Source: an uncultured Selenomonas sp. (GTDB lineage Bacteria > Bacillota > Negativicutes > Selenomonadales > Selenomonadaceae). Taken from it: a stretch of DNA of 64,000 nt. Each line of letters starts with the position of its first letter. Position 1 is the first letter of the stretch. The stretch is from positions 1-64,000 of the forward strand of contig CAMVGU010000005.1 of assembly GCA_947167105.1 (NCBI GenBank), in the 5' to 3' direction. The notes below the pieces were generated by a model that worked only from the letters and a program-made list of their open reading frames with translations, did no database searches and was not told the DNA's origin. A program made the translations under genes and the position numbers. Shown one piece after another: positions 15,437 through 22,999 of the stretch.

Positions 15437-17478
15437 ATCAGTCATCCTTCCTGAGCTGGGAAAAATTCCATACTGTGACCATGAAAGGACTGAAGGTATA
15501 TGTCTTTTACCTAGCAGTCCTTTCCCTTTTTCGGCTTGTTTTTATTTTGTGGCTCTCCGCTTACTGGGGGGCGGACACGGGGATGGCAGATGTACTGGCA
15601 GCCCTGTGGCGGGGCTTCAGGCTCAGTATGCAGACGGCAGGGGCCTTGACCCTGGTGAGCTTCCTGCCCGGGCTTTTGCTACATTATTTGCCGGGGGAGT
15701 ATTTTTTCCGCAGTTGGGAGAAGGCGGAGCGCACCTGCTGGCTGGCCCTGAACGGGCTGCTGCTGGGAGGACTTTCCATCCTCTTTGTGGCCAGCTTCCC
15801 CTTTTACCGCCAGTTCCGCATGAATTTTAACCAGATGCTCTTTAACGGGGCCAATGATGACCTGATGGCACTTTTCTGGACGCTGATGGAGCAGTATGCC
15901 CTGCCCCTGCGTCTGGCGGGGGCTTTGCTGCTGGCATATATCTTGTGGCACCTGCTGGGCCGATGGCTGTATGGCACGGGTGAGAAAATCTTCCGGCCTG
16001 CCCTCTGGCCGCCTGCGGCCCGCTATGGCCTGCGGCTCTGCTATCTGGGGCTTTTGTACCTTGTGTGTACCCTTGGGGTCTTTGGGGGCAGCCTGGGCTG
16101 GCAGACGGCTGTGGACTGGGAGAATGCAGGTGTCACGAGGGATGATTTTCTGAATGAGGCCATCCTGGACAGCCCCCAGGCCATTTACCGCGCCTATGAG
16201 CTGAACCGCCGCATGCTGGCCTGCAACGGCCTGGACTTCACGGTGGAGGACATTCGCCTGCTGGCGGCAAGCCTGTCCGGGCGGCCGGCGGATTCGGATA
16301 ATCTGGATGATTATCTCCTGCGTGAGACTCACGGCTCCCCTCTCTACAGGGAGGGCGAACGGCCGCGCCACGTATTCGTCGTCCTGTCGGAGAGTCTGGC
16401 AAACTGGCCTTTGCTGCCGGAATATGCGGATTTGCCCATTGCCCCGGAGCTCAGGGAACTGCTGGCAGAGCCGGAGACGGACTACTGTCCCGCCTTCCTG
16501 CCCAACGGAGCCAGCACCGTTTCGGCGGTGACAGGCGTTGTCACCGGCTTTGCAGATGCGAACCTTTACCTTACGACGATGCCGGAGGCATTTGCGGAAG
16601 CCTATCCTACCGCCTCGGCACCGCAGCTAAAGCGTCTGGGCTATGAAACGGAGTTCTATTACGCAGGCCCGGCAACTTGGGAGCGCATAGGTGCCTTTAC
16701 CCAGGCCCAGGGCTTTGAGCGTTTTTTCAGCCGTGGGGATTTCGGCGATGTGCCGGGCAGCGTCTGGGGCTGCGAGGACAAGTATTTTTATCAGGCGGTA
16801 TTGGAGCGCCTGACGGACAGGCCCGGCTTCCACGTGCTGCTGAATGCCTCGAATCATTCGCCCTATGATGTGGATGTGGAAGCGGAAGGCTACGACAAGG
16901 AAAAGATGCGCGCCGCCCTGCCGGAGGATTTGCGCGGTGATGAGGAACTGCTGCGGGAGCTGGGGCATTATTACTACGCCCAGCGGGAACTGGTGCGCTT
17001 TGTGGAGGCTGTGCAGCAGCGTTACCCGGACAGCCTGTTTGTGCTGGTGGGCGACCATGGGGATCGCTATAACCTGGAAAAGCAGCCCCCCCTCTATGTG
17101 CGCTACGGTATTCCCTTCATCCTGACGGGCCGGGGGGTGCACAAGGGACTGCTCCCTGCTGAGGCGGCGGGCAGCCAGATAGATATCGTGCCCACCCTGA
17201 TAGAGCTTATTGCCCCCGCAGGCTTTAACTACATGGCCCTGGGCCGCAGCCTGACGGAGAACCGCCGGGGGGTGAACTACGGCTTCTGGATTACCGGCCA
17301 GGCCATAGGCAAGGCCGATACGGTGCCGCTAAAGGCCGAAGCCCTGCAGCCGGGTGCAGAGGCGCCTGCCATAGATGACCAGGCCATGCAGGATTATATC
17401 AACGCCATCCGCAGCATTTCCTGGTGGCGTCCTAAGTACGGGCCGCTTTTGGATGGGGAGAAATTGAAGGAACGCTGA
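15433..17478 (+). CDS. LTA synthase-like membrane sulfatase-fold protein
   Basis: A 681-residue membrane enzyme of the LtaS/alkaline phosphatase superfamily. Five hydrophobic segments lie in residues 20-215. The extracellular sulfatase domain carries VFVVLSESLANW (metal-binding Glu), the nucleophile Thr in NGASTVSAVTGV (about residue 362) and the metal-binding LVGDHGDRYN. Classical LtaS polymerises glycerol phosphate from phosphatidylglycerol. In a diderm Firmicute without known teichoic acids the product is uncertain; a phosphoglycerol transferase acting on membrane glycans is plausible. Co-transcribed with the DeoR gene. The transcript seems to end near the restriction island that follows. 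Confidence 0.88.
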   Translation: MNQSSFLSWEKFHTVTMKGLKVYVFYLAVLSLFRLVFILWLSAYWGADTGMADVLAALWRGFRLSMQTAGALTLVSFLPGLLLHYLPGEYFFRSWEKAERTCWLALNGLLLGGLSILFVASFPFYRQFRMNFNQMLFNGANDDLMALFWTLMEQYALPLRLAGALLLAYILWHLLGRWLYGTGEKIFRPALWPPAARYGLRLCYLGLLYLVCTLGVFGGSLGWQTAVDWENAGVTRDDFLNEAILDSPQAIYRAYELNRRMLACNGLDFTVEDIRLLAASLSGRPADSDNLDDYLLRETHGSPLYREGERPRHVFVVLSESLANWPLLPEYADLPIAPELRELLAEPETDYCPAFLPNGASTVSAVTGVVTGFADANLYLTTMPEAFAEAYPTASAPQLKRLGYETEFYYAGPATWERIGAFTQAQGFERFFSRGDFGDVPGSVWGCEDKYFYQAVLERLTDRPGFHVLLNASNHSPYDVDVEAEGYDKEKMRAALPEDLRGDEELLRELGHYYYAQRELVRFVEAVQQRYPDSLFVLVGDHGDRYNLEKQPPLYVRYGIPFILTGRGVHKGLLPAEAAGSQIDIVPTLIELIAPAGFNYMALGRSLTENRRGVNYGFWITGQAIGKADTVPLKAEALQPGAEAPAIDDQAMQDYINAIRSISWWRPKYGPLLDGEKLKER

Positions 17479-17524
17479 TAGTGGAATTGTCTCTGGAAAG
17501 AATAGATGGGAGGAGATGCATAGC

Positions 17525-17653
17525 ATGGCTTTTGTTCCACGAATACACATTCACAATCTTGGGCCGATTGAGGATTGCGTTCTTCCGATATTTCATTTTA
17601 CGGAATTAAACTACACATCCCGCACCATATCCATGAAATCCTCAAAGGCGTAG
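17525..17653 (+). pseudogene. truncated N-terminus of an AAA/ABC-type ATPase
   Basis: An open frame with a strong GGGAGGAG ribosome site starts MAFVPRIHIHNLGPIEDCV and then continues about 8 more residues of recognisable sequence. This matches the first strand and turn of SMC/ABC-type AAA ATPases (RIHIKNLGPI... before the Walker A). No Walker A follows; the frame runs into the 3' end of the res gene and stops. The break is at about 17600-17611. It looks like a gene beheaded by arrival of the restriction island. Identification rests on about 25 residues. Confidence 0.5.
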
Positions 17654-20349
17654 GCACCCTCCATGGGTTTCTTGTCGAACACCATGAAATATCCGAACTG
17701 TCCCCCGGCGGTTCCCTCCCAAGCCTTGCCCAATTCCAGCTTGCGCCGGGAATCGGAATTATCCCGGTCGTCCCCCTTGGTTTCGATGGCCAGGAGGACG
17801 CCGCTTTTTGTCATGGCGAGGAAATCAGGGTAATGGTTCAGGAAACCGTTGATAAAGAAGCCCTTCCGCTCCATGTTCCTGTGCCACCAGCGGATATTGG
17901 GCAGGGAAGACAGTTCCATGACGGCGCGATGCTCAAAGTCGTTCATCCTGTCCTCCTCCGCTTCATAGAGGGAACCTGCGATGTTCTTGGTGTAGCGGAG
18001 GGGCGAGATTTCCTGGGGCAAGGGGAAACTGGGACGGCAGAAGATTTTCCGCACGGCAAGCTGGCGGTCAAAGGCTTTCTTGGCGTGGCTTTCCATGAGG
18101 CTGCCTATTTTCTCGGAAATCCTGCGGCTGTATAGGGCTTGGTTCTGGGCCAGCTTATCTAGCATATCTTCGTCAAATGTCTCCAAGATGCGAGCAACAT
18201 ACTGGCGGATGTCCGAGGTATCCAGCGCATCCCGCTTGCGGTCGATGGCGGCGGTCATCATCTGGATGGCCTCGTTTTTCTTCTGCTCCTTCGCCAGCTT
18301 GGAGAAATGCTCTTGGAAATACATGGCCTCCACGGAGGTCAGCTTCTTGTACTTCGGCAAATCGTCCTCCTCCACGTCCACGGCGAAAATATCCGCCGCG
18401 AGACTCCCGAAGTCGATTTGAGTGTCCTTGTCCCGCAGGGTGAAGCCTTTCCACAGGGATTCCCGGGTGAGCAGCCGTTCCTCCTCCCCTCCGAACAGCC
18501 CTTGGGATGTGGCTTTGAGAAAGAACTGGGGCAGACGGAGTTCCAGAGCATCCCTAAAGGCTGAATGAACTTTGAAATGGGTCATTTTCTCCTGTTCCTC
18601 CGGGGCGTGATTATCCGCTGATTTCGTCTGCTGATAGGATTCATTTCCCTTATGTGCGGCGTATAGCATGGAGCGCACTTCGTCCTTTGCGATACTGTCC
18701 GTCGGCTGTGCTGTATATTCTGCGGGGCGTACATTGGCCTCGCTCTCCTGCGTAGCAAGCGTTGATGTTTCAGGCAAGTCGTGGCTTTCTCCCGATACAG
18801 CCGTCACAGGTTCCTTGGCAGGGATTTCCGTCATGCCGGGGAGTGGCTGCAGGACAAACTCCGGCACTTGCTTCCCATCCTCCGGAGTGTCGCTTGCCAG
18901 ACGATACTCTTTCTCCGAGAAGCCCGCCTGGTTCAGCCCTGCCACGATGTTGTCCAGGGTTTGCCGAAAGTCCTCGGAGGCGGTGAACACATAGCAGAGA
19001 TTCAGAAACTCGTTCTTCATCTGCCGGGCGTAGGGACGGCGCAGGATGCGCCCCAGAATCTGCTCCACCTCCACGGGGGATGTGCGGTTGGCCATAGAGG
19101 CAAGGACATAGGCAAAGGGGCAGTCCCAGCCCTCTTTCAGTGCATTGATGGTGATGATGTAGCGGATGGGGCAGTCCGCCGCCATGAGATCCACGCCCTT
19201 TAGGTCATTCACCGTAGCGGTCTTGATGGCAATTTCCTCCTCCGGGATGCCATGCTCCTTGATGAGATTCGCCTTGATGCGGTCAAAGGTTGCCCTGTCT
19301 TCCTTCTTGCGGTCAACGCCAGCCAATCGGTCAGCGCCTTGCGGCTTGTCCTCTTGGGGCGTTTTCGCATGGGAGCCATTCGCGCCGCTAAAGCGTCGAT
19401 GGCTCTCCATCTGCGCCGTTTCCGCTTGGAACAGCACAATAGGACGGATGGGAGCCTTGCCGGGAATATTTTCCCCCTTGGCATATTCCTCCAGCACATT
19501 CCGAAGATGAATCGCCCCCTCGATGGCCTCCCCCTGGCTTTGCCGTGGATAGACGATGACGGGAAGCTTCACCATATTCTCTTCCTTGAGCCGCCGCGCC
19601 GGGACGTAGCTGATGACGTTGCTTTCCTGCTTCGGCGTGGCGGTAAGTTCCAGCACAAAGGAAGGATTGAAGTTTTGCAGCATTTCGAGGGAAAGGGGCG
19701 TGACGGCGTGGTGGCTTTCATCCACGATGACCAGGGGATTGAGGGCGCGCACAGCCTGAATAAGTGCCGTAGCGTCCACCTCCGGCAGAAGGTCAGCTTC
19801 TACGCCCAATTCCGACACAAAGGCGGCAAGATTGCCGTTTTCCTGATAAGCCTTGCGGCCCTCTTTGCTCTTGGTGCGGAAGGAATCGTAGCTCAAAACG
19901 AAAACGGAAAGCTGCTCACTAACGGTAGCGGCAGAGAAATTCTGCCCCGCCAGCAGTGCCTCTTTGCCGTAGATTTCCACCCGGCCATGAAAGTCCCGCT
20001 CCAGCCGTTGGCGATAGGGATGTCCCGCATCCGTCAGATTCCCGTAGGTCTGGGTGAGAATCGTCTCCGAAGGAACCAACCAGACCACGGCGCGATACTT
20101 CAACGGGATTGCCTCGAAAATCGGACGGATGGAAGCCGCCGCCATGAAGGTCTTGCCTCCCCCGGTGGGAACCTTGAAACAAATATGAGGAACTCCCGGA
20201 AGGCGGTTGCAATAGGGTGGCCTTGCGGGAACATCCTTGCTCTCCCAATAGGCGGCGTATGCCTTGGAAAGACTGGCCTCCCGATTCATGAAGTCAAGGA
20301 AGGATTGCAGGTCGCGAATGGCTTGCTCCTGATAGCTTTTCAGTTCCAT
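17611..20349 (-). CDS. res: type III restriction enzyme, Res (helicase-nuclease) subunit
   Basis: A 912-residue SF2 helicase with a C-terminal nuclease. Walker A is PTGGGKTFMAA (about residue 60), the DEAD-like motif II is VDESHH, motif III is LTATP, and motif VI is QILGRILRRP, preceded by EGWDCPFAYVLASM. Near the C-terminus PDFLAMTKSGVLLAIETKG gives the PD-(D/E)XK nuclease. The region about 330-360 and 490-590 is variable and low in conservation. It should form a complex with the Mod subunit encoded upstream. ATG at 20349 has AAGGGA at 7 nt, and the gene lies 4 nt after the toxin stop, so mod, antitoxin, toxin and res form one operon. Confidence 0.9.
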   Translation of the reverse strand: MELKSYQEQAIRDLQSFLDFMNREASLSKAYAAYWESKDVPARPPYCNRLPGVPHICFKVPTGGGKTFMAAASIRPIFEAIPLKYRAVVWLVPSETILTQTYGNLTDAGHPYRQRLERDFHGRVEIYGKEALLAGQNFSAATVSEQLSVFVLSYDSFRTKSKEGRKAYQENGNLAAFVSELGVEADLLPEVDATALIQAVRALNPLVIVDESHHAVTPLSLEMLQNFNPSFVLELTATPKQESNVISYVPARRLKEENMVKLPVIVYPRQSQGEAIEGAIHLRNVLEEYAKGENIPGKAPIRPIVLFQAETAQMESHRRFSGANGSHAKTPQEDKPQGADRLAGVDRKKEDRATFDRIKANLIKEHGIPEEEIAIKTATVNDLKGVDLMAADCPIRYIITINALKEGWDCPFAYVLASMANRTSPVEVEQILGRILRRPYARQMKNEFLNLCYVFTASEDFRQTLDNIVAGLNQAGFSEKEYRLASDTPEDGKQVPEFVLQPLPGMTEIPAKEPVTAVSGESHDLPETSTLATQESEANVRPAEYTAQPTDSIAKDEVRSMLYAAHKGNESYQQTKSADNHAPEEQEKMTHFKVHSAFRDALELRLPQFFLKATSQGLFGGEEERLLTRESLWKGFTLRDKDTQIDFGSLAADIFAVDVEEDDLPKYKKLTSVEAMYFQEHFSKLAKEQKKNEAIQMMTAAIDRKRDALDTSDIRQYVARILETFDEDMLDKLAQNQALYSRRISEKIGSLMESHAKKAFDRQLAVRKIFCRPSFPLPQEISPLRYTKNIAGSLYEAEEDRMNDFEHRAVMELSSLPNIRWWHRNMERKGFFINGFLNHYPDFLAMTKSGVLLAIETKGDDRDNSDSRRKLELGKAWEGTAGGQFGYFMVFDKKPMEGAYAFEDFMDMVRDV

Positions 20350-20353
20350 TTCA

Positions 20354-20722
20354 TCATCCCTTATCTTCTATTCCAGCATTATTCTGGTTCTCCAATCCTT
20401 GCAAGCGTAGCCGTTCTTCAGCAACTTTATAAACTTCAGAATCTGCTCTTGCACCTATCACAATAATTTCCATACCATGCTCTGTATGTCGAAGGCGGTA
20501 GACCACACGAATCCCAACGCGAAGAAGCTTGATTTTCAAACAGCCTGCAAGATGACTCCCTTGTCTATTCCCCAATGGAACACCGTAGCCTCCCTCTGTC
20601 TGCGGCAATGGATTCTGCAACACTTTATGAATCGCCTTTCGTACCATTAGCCTTGTGCTCCCGTCCAGCCTGCGCAAATCCTCTCTCGCTTCCGGCAAGT
20701 AGATTGTTTTCCATGCCGTCAT
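20354..20722 (-). CDS. RelE/ParE-superfamily toxin
   Basis: A toxin of about 122 residues. It has the RelE/ParE fold pattern: WKTIYLPEAREDLRRLDGS helices at the start, then LKIKLLRVGIRVVYRL and IIVIGARADSEVYKVA strands near the end. Family members cut ribosome-bound mRNA or poison gyrase; this sequence does not decide which. The ATG at 20722 overlaps the antitoxin stop (ATGA), so translation is coupled. Being inside a restriction-modification operon is unusual. Confidence 0.85.
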   Translation of the reverse strand: MTAWKTIYLPEAREDLRRLDGSTRLMVRKAIHKVLQNPLPQTEGGYGVPLGNRQGSHLAGCLKIKLLRVGIRVVYRLRHTEHGMEIIVIGARADSEVYKVAEERLRLQGLENQNNAGIEDKG

Positions 20723-21033
20723 CCGATCTCGACCTCTTCCCATCCTTTTAATTTTTCTTCCGTAAAGCCGAATTCCTTATCAATTTCCTCCTGGGTAATC
20801 CAGTCCTCCGCTGCTCTTGGTTTTGCCAGCCGTTCCTCCGCCATGCGGACGACCGTTGCATCTGCAAGCTCCTCCATAATTCTTTCATACTCCGTATGTG
20901 ACAAGATAACGCAGGAAGGATGCCCCTCCTCTGTGATAAGCTTGGGGCCCTGAGTTTGTACTTCTGCAAAAATTCTTTTCGCATGTGCCATGAAACTTGA
21001 AAAGGGCAATGTATTTTCGATTGCGATTTGCAT
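20719..21033 (-). CDS. Phd/YefM-type antitoxin
   Basis: A 104-residue antitoxin. The N-terminal half (FSSFMAHAKRIFAEVQTQGP then LITEEGHPSCVILSHTEYERIMEEL) matches the Phd/YefM DNA-binding domain, and the acidic C-terminus (ITQEEIDKEFGFTEEKLKGWEEVE) would wrap the toxin. AAGGAGG overlaps the mod stop codon and lies 7 nt before the ATG at 21033, which I prefer to the ATG at 21039. Its partner overlaps by 4 bp. Confidence 0.85.
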   Translation of the reverse strand: MQIAIENTLPFSSFMAHAKRIFAEVQTQGPKLITEEGHPSCVILSHTEYERIMEELADATVVRMAEERLAKPRAAEDWITQEEIDKEFGFTEEKLKGWEEVEIG

Positions 21034-21045
21034 AGCCATTCCTCC

Positions 21046-22650
21046 TTAAAGTACCGCTATATCCCGAGGGATTTTCTTGAATACGATATGGTGCCGCGCC
21101 ATGAATTCCTCGGAAAGGAGACAGCGGTCGGCGTAGATGACATAGGACTCGGCCTTTGCCGTGATGGTGGCAAGATAGTCCTCGTCCAGAAGGGTCACTT
21201 CTTTGGGGCGATAGTGGAAATAGTAGGCAGTCTGCTGGAAAATGCCCAGAAAGTCCTCCTTCCCCATGCTCTCCATAGGCACGTCGTGTGTCTCCATATA
21301 CCAGACGTAGCGGCGAATCTTGGCCGGGGAAACGCTCTCGTTCAGCATTCCCTTCTCCATCAGGGGAGCGCCAATCTCGTAGAAATCAAAGCCCCCGCCG
21401 GTGCCGGGGACGGCGTTCTTCCCTTCGCCGTAGCCAGAAATCACCCGCCGCACCCGCTCGGCGGTAATGGTTTCGGCGTAGTCCATCATTTCGATAAGGA
21501 TAAATTTGCGTTTGCCGCCGTCCTTTTTGTTAAGGTTCAGGACAGCATGGGCGGTAGTGCCGCTACCGGCGAAGCTGTCAAGGATAATGGAGTCTTTGGA
21601 ATCGTACAATGAAACAATCCACTCCAATAACGAAACTGGTTTTGGAGTATCAAACGCTTTTTCGCCAAATATCGCTTTTATAGTTGCCGTAGCGTCTGCA
21701 TTCGTTCCAAGGTTGTCAAGCCAACTATTCCAACCAAAAAATTTGCTTTCAACACGAATTTTTTCAAAAGGAACCCATCGTTTTTTTGCTCCATCTATGG
21801 AAATCCCATCATCATACGGACACTTTTCCCAATGAGCATACTCTGGATCCTTAAGTATCTTCTTCATTTCTGGATTGTCTTTACCCCACCGCCAACGACC
21901 TTCCACGCCATCATTACGATAAGGATAAACTATTTCGCCGTCTGGTGCCGTCACAGGAAACCACATCTTAGGACGGTCAGATCGTTCAGAACCTGCCCCC
22001 CATTTACGCAGTTCTCGTCCTTTTTTATACGAACCAAACTTATCAACCAAATCCAATGTGCCAGTCAGTTTTTCTTCCCTTGAAAAGTTTGACACATCGT
22101 CTTTGGCATAGAATAGTATGTACTCATGTCCTGTCCGTAAAACAGTTTTTTCTTTTCCTCCACTTGGTTCAGAACGCCAAGGGGCACATGCTAAACGATT
22201 CTTCACTCCGAAAATCTCATTCATCAATTCGCCTAGATGAAAAAGTTCATGGTCGTTAATGGACACGGCAATCACTCCATCCTGCGCCAGTAGTCGATGA
22301 AGCAGCCGCAGCCTTGGGTACATCATGCAGAGCCATTTGTCATGGCGGGAGAGGTCTTCTCCCTCTTTCCCCACCACTTCCCCCAGCCACTTTTTGATGC
22401 GGGGGTCGTGCACGTTGTCATTGTAAACCCAGCCCTCGTTCCCGGTGTTGTAGGGAGGGTCGATGTAGATGCACTTCACCTTGCCCTCGTACTCCGGCAG
22501 CAGGGACTTCAAGGCCAGAAGGTTGTCCCCGTGGATGACCATGCCATCCCTGCCCTTACCGAAGCTGTACTTTCTTTCCAGCACATGGAAGGGCACCTCC
22601 TTCGCATGGTTCACCACTTTTTCCTTGCCAATCCACTCCAAGTGCGGCAT
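21046..22650 (-). CDS. mod: type III DNA-methyltransferase (Mod), adenine-specific beta class
   Basis: A 534-residue methyltransferase. Motif IV is YIDPPYNTG (about residue 80) and the SAM motif I is DSFAGSGTTAHAV (about 350), the beta-class order typical of type III Mod subunits; the DPPY motif predicts N6-adenine. Between them (about residues 150-330, DNA 21600-22200) lies the target recognition domain, whose DNA is visibly richer in A+T than its flanks. The ATG at 22650 has AGGAAG at 7 nt and is preferred to the one at 22695. First gene of the mod-antitoxin-toxin-res operon. No simple repeat tract for phase variation is visible. Confidence 0.92.
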   Translation of the reverse strand: MPHLEWIGKEKVVNHAKEVPFHVLERKYSFGKGRDGMVIHGDNLLALKSLLPEYEGKVKCIYIDPPYNTGNEGWVYNDNVHDPRIKKWLGEVVGKEGEDLSRHDKWLCMMYPRLRLLHRLLAQDGVIAVSINDHELFHLGELMNEIFGVKNRLACAPWRSEPSGGKEKTVLRTGHEYILFYAKDDVSNFSREEKLTGTLDLVDKFGSYKKGRELRKWGAGSERSDRPKMWFPVTAPDGEIVYPYRNDGVEGRWRWGKDNPEMKKILKDPEYAHWEKCPYDDGISIDGAKKRWVPFEKIRVESKFFGWNSWLDNLGTNADATATIKAIFGEKAFDTPKPVSLLEWIVSLYDSKDSIILDSFAGSGTTAHAVLNLNKKDGGKRKFILIEMMDYAETITAERVRRVISGYGEGKNAVPGTGGGFDFYEIGAPLMEKGMLNESVSPAKIRRYVWYMETHDVPMESMGKEDFLGIFQQTAYYFHYRPKEVTLLDEDYLATITAKAESYVIYADRCLLSEEFMARHHIVFKKIPRDIAVL

Positions 22651-22778
22651 TTGGGCACTTCCTTTCCTATCGTTCTCGCTATAGGGTTTCGCCACAGTGC
22701 AGGGAAATCCTGCCTGGGCAAGACAGCATTTGCCCCGAGGCTGTCAAGACAGGAAAACCGACGAACTACGCTGTACTA

Positions 22779-22833
22779 CACACCTCATCCGCCAGCTTTT
22801 GGCTGACACCTTCCCCTCAAGGGGAAGGCTCTA
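22779..22833 (+). repeat. REP-like dispersed repeat, copy 4 (diverged)
   Basis: CCTCATCCGCCAGC, then TTTTGGCTGACA and CCTTCCCCTCAAGGGGAAGG, with two nested stems (GCCAGC/GGCTGA-like and CCTTCCCC/GGGGAAGG). It marks the right edge of the restriction island. The rest of 22651-22999 holds no gene I can see. Confidence 0.7.
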
Positions 22834-22999
22834 GATTCATGCGCTTAAGTTAATGACATAGAATAAGGCATAGATTTGATATTTGTGGCGGACAGCTAAA
22901 GAGTATGGCGCGGGCGGCAGGATTTCGGACAGAAAATGCCGAATGTAAAACAAAATAAATATCATTTAAGAGAAACAAATGCAGCGGAGGTGCATATCC

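Noticed and set aside
21046-22650. Phase-variable mod gene
   Set aside because: No tandem simple-sequence repeat is present in the frame or promoter.
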